From NCBI RefSeq assembly GCF_013364155.1, contig NZ_CP054916.1:7346001-7410000 (forward strand): a stretch of 64,000 bases of DNA, written 5' to 3'. Source of the DNA: Streptomyces sp. NA02950 (GTDB lineage: Bacteria; Actinomycetota; Actinomycetes; Streptomycetales; Streptomycetaceae). This document shows, one piece after another, positions 8,554 to 18,624 of this stretch. Under the pieces are notes generated by a model, which had not been told where the DNA came from, searched no databases, and saw only the letters and a program-made list of their open reading frames with translations. How positions within the stretch are numbered: position 1 is the stretch's first letter; every line of letters begins with the position of its first letter. Made by a program: the position numbers and the translations under genes.

Positions 8554-9388
8554 GCCGCCGCCTCCACCGGTCCGGGAAGTGCCAGCAGATCGCGGTGGTG
8601 CACCACCGCCCGCAACCCGCCCGTCTCGCACACCGCCAGCCGGCGGCGCAGATACGCGTCGGCGCGCGCCCCGAGGTCCGACCGCTGCTCCTTGGCCGCA
8701 CCGACCCAGCCCCGCAGCCACTCCGCCGTCAGCGCGGACTCCTCCGGGCCGAGATGCCACGGACTGCAATGCGTCCGGACCACCACTCCCTGCCGCTCGA
8801 ACGACGCGGTGGCCACCGTCACCGCGTCCGGACCCAGCAGCACACCACGGCGCTGATGGGCGTTGAACGCGTCCAGGATCTCGTCGTCCAGCGGATCGGC
8901 CGGGGTCAGCTCGACCCGTCCCACCACCGAGAGCGCCAGCAGCACCGGACAACCCGCCTCCGCACACAGCGCCGCGAGCCGGTCCACCTCCTCACGGGTG
9001 AGCACATCCAGCAGCGCCGAGGCGGTCACCAGCGAGGCACCGGCCAGATCACCGGCGGTCAGCCGGGACAGGTCACCGCGCCGCGTCTCGACGGTGACCG
9101 GGGTGCCGTCGGCCGCGCACGGCGGCTGTTCGGCGGCCCGCTGGAGCAGCCGCGGATCCCGGTCGTGCAGCACCCACCGCTGTGCACCGTTCAGCCGGGG
9201 CGCCAGCCAGCGGCCCATGGCCCCGGTGCCACAGCCCAGGTCGTGCACCACCAGCGGACCGTCCGCAGCCGGCCGCGCCGCCAGATGCGCCCGCAGTGAA
9301 TCCACCAGCTCCGGTGCGCGGGCCGCCGCGTCGGCACCCTCGCGCAACTCCAGCCAGTCGGGGGTGTAGCGCGGTGTGTCGGTCGCCG

Positions 9389-9392
<4 letters not shown>
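8550..9392 (-). CDS. Class I SAM-dependent methyltransferase
   Basis: A 280-residue protein from GTG 9392, whose start overlaps the glycosyltransferase stop as GTGA; an upstream in-frame ATG lies inside that gene. Motif I is VVHDLGCGTGAMGRWL, followed by the acidic LHDRDPR that binds the SAM ribose and a RGDLSRL motif. A variable C-terminal region ends in a DLLALPGPVEAA tail. It is the second of four tightly overlapping minus-strand genes (PTPS, glycosyltransferase, methyltransferase, flippase), all of which must act on one pathway. Whether it methylates N, O or C is not visible. Confidence 0.85.
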
Positions 9393-10941
<1,549 letters not shown>

Positions 10942-10990
10942 CTAGTACGGCCGATGCGTTCCCCGTGTTCAGACCGATTTCGCGGCGATC

Positions 10991-11968
10991 TCAGGGCCCG
11001 TACAGCACACGGTGGCACAGCCCCGGGAGCTCACCCGAAGCAAGCCCCGGCAACACCCGCGGCAGCTCCTCGAAGGCGCATTCCCCGCTCACCAGCGCGT
11101 CGAAGGAGGAGTCGGCCAGCAGCTCGAGCGCCAGCGCCAGCCGGTCGGCGTAGCCGCGGCGGGGGCCCCGGTTCGGCGACACCGTGCCCACCTGGCTGCT
11201 GCGCACGGTCAGCCGCCGCGAGTGGAACGCCTCGCCGAGCGGCAGGCTGATCCGCCGGTCGCCGTACCAGCTCAGCTCCACCACGGTGCCCTCCGGGGCG
11301 AGCAGTTCCAGCGAGCGGGCGAGCCCGGCCTCGGTGGCGCTGGCGTGCACCACAAGATCGCAGCCGTCCGCCGCGTCCTCGGGCAGCGCGAACTCCACCC
11401 CGAGCGCCGCCGCGACACCGGCGCGCGCCGGATCCGCGTCCACCAGCTGCACCCGTACGGCCGGATAGCGGGCGAGCACGGCGGCGACACTCGCCCCCAC
11501 CATCCCGGCCCCCACCACCGCGATCCGGTCGCCGAGCAGCGGCGCGGCGTCCCACGCGGCGTTCACCGCGGTCTCCACCGTCCCGGCCAGCACCGCCCGC
11601 GCGGCGGGCACGTTCTCCGGCACCACGGTCACCGCGCTCGCCGGGACCACATAGCGGGTCTGATGCGGATACAGACAGAACACCGTCCGCCCCAGCAGCT
11701 CCCGGGGCCCCCGCTCCACCTCACCGACGCTGAGATAGCCGTACTTCACCGGCGCCGGAAAAGTGCCCTCCTGGAACGGCGCGCGCATCGCGGAGTGCTG
11801 GCTCTCCGGGACCTCGCCCCGGAACACCAGGGTCTCCGTACCGCGGCTCACACCGGAGTACAGGGTGCGCACCACCACCTCGCCGTCGGCGGGCTCGGGC
11901 AGCGCCACCTCCCGTATCTCGCCGTGGCCGGGGGAGCGGAGCCAGAAGGCGCGGGCGACGCGCTCCAT
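10991..11968 (-). CDS. MDR-type dehydrogenase (zinc-binding dehydrogenase family)
   Basis: A 325-residue medium-chain dehydrogenase from ATG 11968, which has a GGAGG site 6 nt upstream. The N-terminal GroES-like half includes SGVSRGTETLVFRGEVP. The nucleotide-binding half has VVGAGMVGASVAAVLARYP followed by LVDADPAR, an acidic end of the second strand that favours NAD(H). The usual catalytic Cys-Gly-His zinc motif of alcohol dehydrogenases is not evident, as in the BchC/quinone-reductase-like branch. It is transcribed like the PTPS gene with a 100-nt gap, and is divergent from the CDP-alcohol phosphotransferase. Probably a redox step of the same cluster; substrate unknown. Confidence 0.85.
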   Translation of the reverse strand: MERVARAFWLRSPGHGEIREVALPEPADGEVVVRTLYSGVSRGTETLVFRGEVPESQHSAMRAPFQEGTFPAPVKYGYLSVGEVERGPRELLGRTVFCLYPHQTRYVVPASAVTVVPENVPAARAVLAGTVETAVNAAWDAAPLLGDRIAVVGAGMVGASVAAVLARYPAVRVQLVDADPARAGVAAALGVEFALPEDAADGCDLVVHASATEAGLARSLELLAPEGTVVELSWYGDRRISLPLGEAFHSRRLTVRSSQVGTVSPNRGPRRGYADRLALALELLADSSFDALVSGECAFEELPRVLPGLASGELPGLCHRVLYGP

Positions 11969-11990
11969 CGACGTCCTCCAGAAGGATCGC

Positions 11991-12006
11991 GCTGAACAGC
12001 TGAACA
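11991..12006. repeat. Tandem 8-bp repeat in a divergent promoter region
   Basis: GCTGAACA occurs twice in direct succession in the 125-bp gap between the divergent MDR dehydrogenase and CDP-alcohol phosphotransferase genes. It could be a pair of operator half-sites that coordinates the two arms of the cluster. No regulator gene sits in the cluster itself. Confidence 0.3.
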
Positions 12007-12093
12007 ATCGGGCTGCGGCACACGTACGGATAGCCAGCCGCGCTCACGGTACGCGGCACTCATCAACTCCGCCACACAGCCGGAGGGTGCACG

Positions 12094-12825
12094 GTGGCAA
12101 CCCTGAATGACACGTACAACGCCAAACCGCTGCGACAGGAGACCGCGGCGGGGGCGGGAGCACAGCTCGCCCTGCTCGCCCTGCTCGGCACCGCACTCGG
12201 CCTCGGCCCCGCGGGATGGCTGACCGGACTGGTCTTCGCCCTCGCCACCTGGGCGGTGCTCAACCGCGCCGTGTCCCGTTCCTGGCTGCGCTCGTTCGGG
12301 GCGGCCAACCGCGTCACCCTGGCCCGGGCCACCCTGGTCGGCGGGGTGACCGCGCTGGTCGCCGACTCCTTCCAGAGCCCGCCGCAGGTCACGGTGCTGG
12401 TCGCGCTCACCGCGGTGGCCCTGATCCTGGACGCGGTGGACGGCAAGGTGGCGCGCCGCACCGGTACCGCGTCCCCGCTGGGCGCCCGCTTCGACATGGA
12501 AGTGGACGCGTTCCTCATTCTGGTGCTCAGCGTCTACGTGGCCACCTCGCTCGGCCCCTGGGTGCTGCTGATCGGCGGTATGCGCTACGCGTTCGTGGTG
12601 GTGTCCCGGTTCCTGCCGTGGCTGCGCGGATCACTGCCGCCGAGCACGGCCCGCAAGACGGTGGCCGCACTCCAGGGCGTCGCCCTGCTGGCGGCCGGGG
12701 CCGCGATCCTTCCGCGGCCCGTGGCCCTCGCCGAAGTGCTGCTGGCCCTGGCCCTGCTGAGCTGGTCCTTCACCCGCGACATCGGGTGGCTGTGGCACAC
12801 CCGCCAACAGCGCGCGGAGGGCTGA
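12094..12825 (+). CDS. CDP-alcohol phosphatidyltransferase family membrane enzyme
   Basis: A 243-residue membrane protein with GTG start at 12094 and a GGAGGG site 6-7 nt upstream. The complete CDP-alcohol phosphotransferase motif D-x2-DG-x2-AR-x8-G-x3-D-x3-D is visible (from LDAVDGKVARR to GARFDMEVD). It is flanked by five or six hydrophobic helices. The family transfers a phosphoalcohol from a CDP-activated lipid or alcohol. It is divergent from the MDR dehydrogenase and belongs by position to the GTP-cyclohydrolase cluster. It could attach a polar alcohol to a lipid, in line with the flippase-like gene, but neither substrate is known. Confidence 0.88.
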   Translation: MATLNDTYNAKPLRQETAAGAGAQLALLALLGTALGLGPAGWLTGLVFALATWAVLNRAVSRSWLRSFGAANRVTLARATLVGGVTALVADSFQSPPQVTVLVALTAVALILDAVDGKVARRTGTASPLGARFDMEVDAFLILVLSVYVATSLGPWVLLIGGMRYAFVVVSRFLPWLRGSLPPSTARKTVAALQGVALLAAGAAILPRPVALAEVLLALALLSWSFTRDIGWLWHTRQQRAEG

Positions 12826-12944
12826 ACGGGGCGGTGTCAGCCGCAGCCCCCGGCATGCCCCCGGTCGCCGCCCTCGCGCGGTGTCCCACCGGCCGTGGCG
12901 GGCGAGGGGCGGCGGGGTGCGCGGCCGGAGTTCGGCGGTCGGCC

Positions 12945-14060
12945 CTACGCCGTGGGCGTGCTCCAGGCGCGCACCTGCTCGACGACGGCGGTGACGTGCT
13001 CGATGGGCGTGGTCTTGACGATGCCGTGTCCCAGGTTGAACACGAACGGCCCCCCGCTCAGGCCGCGCAGGATGCGATCCGTCTCGGCGTGGAGCGCGGG
13101 GCCGCCGGCGATCAGCAGCTGGGGATCGAGGTTGCCCTGCACGCAACGGCCCAGCCCGCGCTGGAGGGTGCGCGCGGCCCAGTCGAGGGGAACCGTGGAG
13201 TCCAGGCCGATGCAGTCCGCACCGGTCGCCTCGGCGAAGCCGTTGTAGGAGAGCCCGGCGCCCCGGGGGAACGCGATGACGGGAACGTCCGGGTACTGCG
13301 CCTTCAGCGCGCTGATGATGGCGGCGGCCGGCTTGACGCACCAGCGGTCGAAGAGGACGTCCGGAAGCACCCCGGCCCAGCTGTCGAACAACTGGACCGC
13401 TTCCGCGCCCGCCTCGATCTGACGGCCGAGGAACTGGATGATGGCGGTCGTCAGCAGGTCCATCAGGGGCTGGAATCCGTCGGGGTCGCTCAGCGCCCAC
13501 TGCTTGACGACGGAGTGCTCCGACGTGGCGCCGCCGCGGCCTTCGACCATGTAGGTGGCAAGGGTCCACGGTGCGCCGGCATAGCCGATCAGGGCCGTCT
13601 CGGCGGGCAGGGCGCGGGTGAGCTGACTGACCGTCTCGTAGATCGGGGCCAGTTCCTCGTGCAGGCGGGAGATGCTCAGGAACTCGGCGATGTCCGCCGA
13701 CGAGCGGACGGGCGGCGTCAACACCGGCCCCTCGCCGACCCGGTAGTCCAGGGTCTGGCCCAGTGCGGCGGCGACCTGCGGAAGGTCCGCGAACACGATG
13801 GCGGCGTCGAGCGGGAAGCGGCGCAGCGGCTGCAGGGTGACCTCGACGGCGTGCTCGGGGGTGGTGCAGAGCCCCACCATGCCCCCGGCCGCCTCCCGGA
13901 CCTTGTGGTACTCGGGCAGGTAGCGTCCGGCCTGCCGCATCAGCCAGACCGGCGGCCGCTCGGTCCGCTCTCCCGCGAGTGCGCGCAGGAGCAGCTTCTT
14001 GGGCTGGACACTGCCGGACCCCGGCTTCGGAACGACTGCTTCCCGGATGCCGATGTCCAC
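12945..14060 (-). CDS. hemE: Uroporphyrinogen decarboxylase
   Basis: A 371-residue UroD with both family signatures: PPVWLMRQAGRYLPEY near the N-terminus, with the substrate-binding Arg, and GYAGAPWTLATYMVEG in the middle. The end is NLGHGIVKTTPIEHV. It removes four acetate carboxyls from uroporphyrinogen III in heme and siroheme synthesis. The start is GTG 14060 with a weak AGGA site; the nearby ATG at 14070 is out of frame. Its wording (for example VQGNLDPQLLIAGG) looks more like alphaproteobacterial UroD than the usual actinobacterial copy, and no other heme gene is near. It may be a second, transferred hemE; that is a judgement from memory of the families. Confidence 0.9.
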   Translation of the reverse strand: MDIGIREAVVPKPGSGSVQPKKLLLRALAGERTERPPVWLMRQAGRYLPEYHKVREAAGGMVGLCTTPEHAVEVTLQPLRRFPLDAAIVFADLPQVAAALGQTLDYRVGEGPVLTPPVRSSADIAEFLSISRLHEELAPIYETVSQLTRALPAETALIGYAGAPWTLATYMVEGRGGATSEHSVVKQWALSDPDGFQPLMDLLTTAIIQFLGRQIEAGAEAVQLFDSWAGVLPDVLFDRWCVKPAAAIISALKAQYPDVPVIAFPRGAGLSYNGFAEATGADCIGLDSTVPLDWAARTLQRGLGRCVQGNLDPQLLIAGGPALHAETDRILRGLSGGPFVFNLGHGIVKTTPIEHVTAVVEQVRAWSTPTA

Positions 14061-14344
14061 GCTGTTCCATCCTGTTGCATCGCCCCGGTGTTGACGGGAC
14101 TCAAGTAATGACGTCGGACCCCTTGGAAGGGGGCCGTCGGCAGCGTAGCAGAGCCCAGTCGGCCGTCCCGGCAGGCGTTTGACGGCCCGTCAAGGGGCCG
14201 GTCGAGATCCCGGACGGGCCGTGCCCCGGAATGGAAGTCCCGGTTACCCCGCAGTGGCGGATCGTAGGCGGAGCGCCATTTGAGCGTCCGCCGGGCGCAC
14301 GCGAACATGAGCGCCGTCGAGACGGCGATCGGGAGGATGACCGG

Positions 14345-14513
14345 ATGAGCCTGGCGGGACGCGCGGAGGCGCCGATCGGTCGGACGGACCGTTTCTTCAT
14401 CGGCGGGCAGTGGGTGGCGCCGTCGTCCAGCGCCATGATCGACGTGATTGACTCCGCGACCGAGGAGCTCTACTTCAGGGTCGCGCAGGCGCAGGCCGCC
14501 GACATGTCCAGGG
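14345..14513 (+). pseudogene. Aldehyde dehydrogenase, N-terminal fragment
   Basis: From ATG 14345, with a GGGAGG site 8 nt upstream, about 56 residues read as the start of an NAD-dependent aldehyde dehydrogenase: RFFIGGQWVAPSSSAMIDVIDSATEELYFRVAQAQAADMS. Homology stops abruptly at about 14513, where integrase-derived sequence begins, and the frame ends at 14539. The catalytic Cys and Glu regions are absent from the window. The gene was cut by insertion or deletion at the edge of the accessory region. Confidence 0.75.
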
Positions 14514-15212
14514 TGCGAAGTCACGGACGACACCCTTGACGACCTGTACCGGCTGCTGGAAACCGCCCCGTGTCCCACGAACAACGGCAAACCGCTGGGA
14601 GTGAAGAGTGTCCGGCACGTCCACAGCATCCTGTCCGGTGCACTCGGCGCGGCAGTGCCCAAGCTGATATCCGCCAACCCAGCGGCCACTGCACATCCGC
14701 CTTCCGCTCGGCAGATCCGGGCGCAGGAGAAGCGGTACCCGACCCTGGACGATGGCCAGACAGTGGGCTTCCTGGCGTCCGTCTGGGAGCCGTGGGGCAA
14801 CCGGGCCTGTGACGGCGGCCTGACTCATCACTGCCTCCGTGACGCCCCGCAGTGGACCGTGTACGCCGCTACCGGTGTGCGCCGCAGCGAGGCGCTGGGC
14901 ATGAAGTGGTCCCTCGTGAACTGGGACGAGGGGTCCATCGAACTCGGCTGGGCCGTGGTTGAGGAGGGCAACACCTACCGGGATCTGGAGGCCGGGGAGA
15001 ACCCGTCGAGGTCTCCGCCAACGCTCGGCACCACTCGCCGGGCTGCACCATGGCCCGGTACGGGCACTCACGTAAGGACGGAGCGCGGAGGCTCGCCGCC
15101 TCCGGAGCGGGCGACTCGGCCTGTCATCCCTGGTCTGACCTGGGGAATCTCTGGGCCGTTGGTCACGTGGTTGGTCACGCCACAGCCCTATAAAGCAAAA
15201 AACCCCACATGA
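14514..15212 (+). pseudogene. Tyrosine recombinase (phage/AICE integrase), decayed internal fragment
   Basis: Beginning in mid-frame after the aldehyde dehydrogenase fragment, the sequence reads as part of an actinomycete integrase. The core-binding helices include LDDLYRLLE and KSVRHVHSILSGALGAAV. The start of the catalytic domain follows, with the first catalytic Arg in YAATGVRRSEALGMKW. After the EEGNTYRDLE stretch (about 14990) homology is lost, and the HxxR and Tyr motifs are missing. The N-terminal arm-binding part is missing too. A terminator-like hairpin and a partial copy of the tRNA-Leu 3' end follow directly, the usual position of an integrase next to its attachment site. Confidence 0.7.
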
Positions 15213-15220
15213 AGTGGGGT
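15193..15220 (-). terminator. Rho-independent terminator
   Basis: ACCCCAC and GTGGGGT form a 7-bp stem around ATGAA. Read on the minus strand, the stem is followed by TTTTTTGC. It would terminate transcripts coming from the right, as expected after the 3' end of a tRNA gene on that strand. Confidence 0.65.
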
Positions 15221-15228
15221 CCTAGCTG

Positions 15229-15243
15229 GTGTCCGAGGGGGGA
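15229..15243. other. Putative att-site remnant matching the tRNA-Leu 3' end
   Basis: GTGTCCGAGGGGGGA is identical to bases 22660-22674, which cover the 3' end of tRNA-Leu(GAG) on the minus strand. Similarity ends after 15 bp. The copy lies just after the decayed integrase and the hairpin. It is best read as the distal attachment repeat of an integrative element inserted at this tRNA, now largely lost. Confidence 0.45.
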
Positions 15244-15490
15244 TCTGGACCAATACCCCACGGCTCACGCCGCTGACGACGGTGCTGACGCTGCCGTAAC
15301 CTCCAGCCGGGGCCGCCACTCGCCACGAGTCCGGACGTGGCCTGCTCCTGGTCGTCACACTCGCCGATCGCGGGCGGCACGGAGCCGCACGAGCCGGTGG
15401 ACAAGATCATCTGGGTGGAGCTGGACTCCCGCCCCGACTGACCGTCCGCGAGACACCTCCGGGAGGGCGGGAAACCATGTGGCGGCTGCT

Positions 15491-15910
15491 TCAGCCAGAG
15501 GTCTCGAACGTCTCGATCTCGCAGCGCGCCACGCCGCTCTTGTCGATCCTGGCGTCACTGGTGATCAACGGCAGACCCAGGCTCTCGGCCAGGGCGACGT
15601 ACTGCGCGTCGTAGGCGGAGAGGTTGCACGACAAGCCCTTGACGCGCTCCCAGAGGATCAACGTCTCATGCCGGTCGATCGCCAGATCGCGGTACGTCGC
15701 CACGGCCTTGCGGAGCTGCTTTTCGCTCAGCTTGGGTTCGCCGCCGCGCCGGCCGCGCGCCAGGCCGAGCAAAGCGGACATGATCTCGTAGTCGATCAGG
15801 TGCGGGGCGGCGAGACGGTCCTCCTTGGCGACACGTTCGCGTACCCGGTGCCCGGTGGGGCCCTCGTCGCTCAGGAAGAAGACGAGTGCCGAGCAGTCGA
15901 CGACGATCAA
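15491..15910 (-). CDS. vapC: PIN-domain toxin, VapC family
   Basis: A 139-residue PIN ribonuclease. The acidic residues that hold the catalytic metal are all present: Asp5 (VVDCSALV), Glu42 (DYEIMSAL), Asp101 (SAYDAQYVALAE) and Asp119 (LITSDARI). VapC toxins cut tRNA or rRNA and are held inactive by a cognate antitoxin. The TTG start at 15910 overlaps the stop of the antitoxin gene (TTGA), the standard antitoxin-first operon. It lies in the accessory region and probably stabilises it. Full length for the family, no damage seen. Confidence 0.9.
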   Translation of the reverse strand: MIVVDCSALVFFLSDEGPTGHRVRERVAKEDRLAAPHLIDYEIMSALLGLARGRRGGEPKLSEKQLRKAVATYRDLAIDRHETLILWERVKGLSCNLSAYDAQYVALAESLGLPLITSDARIDKSGVARCEIETFETSG

Positions 15911-16137
15911 CGGCCCGCCCTCGCGTCGTCGATCGCGGTCAGCACGTCCGACGCGCTCAGGGTTGCCCCTGCCTCGGCTTCCGCGCGAACGGCGGCCTCG
16001 GCGAGCGTGGGCCTCGCGGCTTCACCGACGAGGACATCGAGCGCGTAGGCCTGAAGCGACTTGCCCGCCCTCGCGGCGCGGGCCTTCAGAGTGGCGAGGG
16101 CATCGTCAGGGACATCGCGAATAGTCAGGGCAGTCAT
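15907..16137 (-). CDS. vapB: VapB/FitA-like ribbon-helix-helix antitoxin
   Basis: A 76-residue protein. The N-terminal MTALTIRDVPDDALATLKARAARAG is a typical FitA-type ribbon-helix-helix with the TIRDVP DNA-binding strand. It is followed by a linker helix and a C-terminal acidic/Arg tail that would wrap the toxin. It is translated just before the PIN toxin with overlapping codons. The ATG at 16137 is preceded by TAAAGT six bases upstream, so the transcript is probably leaderless and the pair autoregulates through the inverted repeat at that box. Confidence 0.85.
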   Translation of the reverse strand: MTALTIRDVPDDALATLKARAARAGKSLQAYALDVLVGEAARPTLAEAAVRAEAEAGATLSASDVLTAIDDARAGR

Positions 16138-16140
16138 GTC

Positions 16141-16171
16141 TGCACTTTAGCAGCATCGCATGCAAAGTGCA
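16141..16171. promoter_or_regulatory. vapBC operator over a leaderless promoter
   Basis: TGCACTTT (16141-16148) and AAAGTGCA (16164-16171) form a perfect 8-bp inverted repeat with a 15-bp spacer. The left arm contains the minus-strand -10 box TAAAGT, which ends six bases before the vapB ATG. GCATGC palindromes occur in and beside the repeat. Binding by the VapBC complex would block RNA polymerase directly. Confidence 0.55.
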
Positions 16172-16576
16172 GCTTCGCATGCGCATGACTCAGTGCGCCG
16201 CCGGGCATCCGTTTCGGACTCATCGACCACGCCCTCCCGCCGCCGGTTCGACGGGGCGGGGAACGGATGCCCCACGACGATCTCCCGGCTCGTTCGCTCG
16301 ATGTACCCGGCCCTGGCCGACCTCGGATGCGGCTCACGAGACCGACAGGACAGGCGTCAGGGCATCGTCGTTCGTTGACGTGGCGCCGAAAGAGCCGGAA
16401 GGAGTGTGCCGCGTGCGGAGGGCCCTCGGCGCCATGAGTCATACCAGCGTCCGATCTCCGAGATGCTGTGGAAGCCGCTGCATTTCGGACTATCGGGACT
16501 ATCGGGCTGAGCGTTCATGATGATCGCCCGCGCCGGCGCCGAGCCGGTATCAGGAGTTCGAGGTCCGTGCCGTCCG
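16172..16576. other. Intergenic stretch, no gene recognised
   Basis: About 400 bp between the vapBC operator and the end of a conserved hypothetical gene. Short open frames here show no homology or ribosome site I can support. It may be decayed accessory DNA. Confidence 0.4.
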
Positions 16577-17707
16577 TTACCGGAGGTTGTGGGTGTTGAG
16601 GCGGTGGATGAGGCCGGGGCGGCGCTGGTGCGTCTCACGCAGGCGCGTGATGCGCTGCCGGAAGTTCGCTCCGCTGCCCACGTGATCGCAGGCATCGCGC
16701 AGGTCACGCAGGAGAGTGACGGCCCGGTCGTAGGCGTTGGTCTGTTTGGTGGCGATGTGCGCCTCGACCTGTCGCCACACGGACTCCGCATCGTTGGCCA
16801 GGGCCGTCAGGTGCTGGGCGCGGGCTTCGGCCTGTCGGCGTTGTTCGCGCCGGCGGCGTTCTGTGCGGCGAGTGTAGGCGGCGTCGAGCAGGTGGGCGGC
16901 GGTTCGGCTGCCCGGATTGGTGGCCGGGGTGGTGGTGGCGCGCAGCCGGTGCAGCAGTTCTGTGTGCAATCGGGGTTCGGGCCCCAGGGCCAGCCGGAGC
17001 AGAAACCCGTCCTTTTCCTTTGCCGACAGGGCGGCGATCAGGCGTTGGAGTTCCTTCTTCGTGGGCTTGGCCGTGGGTTCGGGGACGGCGGGGCTGGACT
17101 GTGCGGCGATGGTGAGCAGGTCGGCATCGACGCGCAGGTAGTCCGCCAGCGCCTGCTGCGGGGCCGTGAGATCGGCCAGACCGGCCGGGACGGGAGGCTC
17201 GGTGACGGCCTGGTACTCCTCTTCGTCGTCGTCCTGCAGTTCCCACGCGGAGAGGGCGGACAGCCAGGCGAGATACAGCGACCGCAGGTCGCCTGCGGCG
17301 AGTTCGCCGCGTACGCCGATGAGCGCGGTCAGGGAGTCGTCGGCGCCCTCCGCCCAGTCGCCGCCTTCATCCTCGCTGGTCAGGTCGAGGACGATATGTG
17401 TGCGGGTGTCCCATGCCTCGACGCGCTCGTCGAGGCAGTACGGCTGGACGGTGCGCAGCGGCAGACGCTGCTCGGGCAGCCGCAGCATCAGCCGGTGCGT
17501 ACCCCAGTTGGTGACGTACAGGTGGGCGTCGAAGTACCGCTCGACCATGCGGCGTGGCTCACCGCGGAAGTTTCCCCAGTGGTAGGTGTTGGTGAAGCTT
17601 GTCGCGGTGATCCGCGCCCGGGTGGACAGGCTGCGAAGCTGTTCCTGCTCCTCGCGGCCAAGCGGCCGCTCCAGGGCCTGGAACTCGAAGTACTGGTACT
17701 CGCTCAC
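16577..17707 (-). CDS. Conserved actinobacterial hypothetical protein
   Basis: A 376-residue soluble protein from GTG 17707 (VSEYQYFEFQALERPL); a much longer upstream extension is open but unlike protein. The N-terminal half is highly regular: a conserved ITATSFTNTYHWGNFRGEPR block, then MVERYFDAHLYVTNWGTHRLMLRLP and a HIVLDLTSEDE strand. The C-terminal half (about residues 220-376) is helical, very Arg- and Glu-rich and probably coiled-coil (RRTERRRREQRRQAEARAQ). I know similar proteins of unknown function in other Streptomyces but no assigned role. The neighbours are a UPF0158-like gene and another large uncharacterised gene on the same strand. No strong ribosome site. Confidence 0.7.
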   Translation of the reverse strand: MSEYQYFEFQALERPLGREEQEQLRSLSTRARITATSFTNTYHWGNFRGEPRRMVERYFDAHLYVTNWGTHRLMLRLPEQRLPLRTVQPYCLDERVEAWDTRTHIVLDLTSEDEGGDWAEGADDSLTALIGVRGELAAGDLRSLYLAWLSALSAWELQDDDEEEYQAVTEPPVPAGLADLTAPQQALADYLRVDADLLTIAAQSSPAVPEPTAKPTKKELQRLIAALSAKEKDGFLLRLALGPEPRLHTELLHRLRATTTPATNPGSRTAAHLLDAAYTRRTERRRREQRRQAEARAQHLTALANDAESVWRQVEAHIATKQTNAYDRAVTLLRDLRDACDHVGSGANFRQRITRLRETHQRRPGLIHRLNTHNLR

Positions 17708-17857
17708 CCGCTGGAGGCTATCGCCGCCGCCCGCGGCCGAACACCTTCGAGCGAGGGTGTCCGCTGCCGGGCCGTCCGTAGGATGCATGACCGGTGACGA
17801 GACGATGATGAAGACGACAGCGACGCGGATCGCGGCCCACGCCATGTGGGCGCGGGC

Positions 17858-18601
17858 ATGACCGGTGCCTGGAGTGACCACGACGTGACGGCCCTCCGCG
17901 CCGCCTGCTACGCGGCGGACGGCAGGGCCCTCATCGAACTGCTGCGCACACGGGATGCGGAGCCGGTGATCCAACAATGCGGAGACGCACTGACCGCCGC
18001 CGTTATCCGGGGTGTGCCGGCCGCTGTGGAAACGGCGGTCCGGTGCTCGGCGGCGCTGCGGGTGCGGAGTTGGGAAGGCGATGAGGTACTGGCAGATCAG
18101 CTTGATACTGCGATCAGTGGCACTGCCCCTGCCCTGCGCCCGTTGGCCGTTGGTCTGGAGGAGCTTTCCGGCCTGCTGGAGGGCGATCCGGCCTGGGGCG
18201 GTGGCTGGGTCGACCTCAACACTGGCGAGTGCCGGCCGATGAGGGCGGACTTTGAGGAACCCCGGGGTGAAGGAGAGCCGGAGGACACCGAGCGGTGGCT
18301 GCATGTGGCCTGCGCGGGGTCACACGACGCTTACCGGGACATGGAGGACTTCATCGCCGTACTCGACGACCTGAGCCTCGCCGACGCCTTGGCCACCGCG
18401 ATCAGGGGCCGGGGGGCGTTCCGCCGTTTCAAGGACGTACTGGCCGCCTCACCGGCCGAGCAGCGCCGTTACTGGTTGTTCAGCGCGGAACGCCAGCATG
18501 GCCGGGCCCGGGCCTGGCTAGCCGATTACGACTACCGGCCTACACCACGTGCGGGGTCCAGCCGGGCCCGGTCCACACCGCACTTCCTGGGGTGGTCGTG
18601 A
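17858..18601 (+). CDS. UPF0158-like protein
   Basis: A 247-residue protein taken from ATG 17858; GTG 17846 is an in-frame alternative. The first 110 residues look like short helical repeats (ADGRALIELLRTRDAEPVI, ALTAAVIRGVPAAVETAV). The C-terminal 110 residues carry the UPF0158 pattern: YRDMEDFIAVLDDLSLADAL, then GRGAFRRFKDVL and a WLFSAERQHGRARAWL helix. UPF0158 function is unknown. The last 15 residues are low-complexity. It is divergent from the 376-residue hypothetical gene, separated by 150 bp, and converges with the 698-residue gene, leaving a 23-bp gap. Confidence 0.7.
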   Translation: MTGAWSDHDVTALRAACYAADGRALIELLRTRDAEPVIQQCGDALTAAVIRGVPAAVETAVRCSAALRVRSWEGDEVLADQLDTAISGTAPALRPLAVGLEELSGLLEGDPAWGGGWVDLNTGECRPMRADFEEPRGEGEPEDTERWLHVACAGSHDAYRDMEDFIAVLDDLSLADALATAIRGRGAFRRFKDVLAASPAEQRRYWLFSAERQHGRARAWLADYDYRPTPRAGSSRARSTPHFLGWS

Positions 18602-18624
18602 TGTGATCGGGGCGGGGCGAGAGG

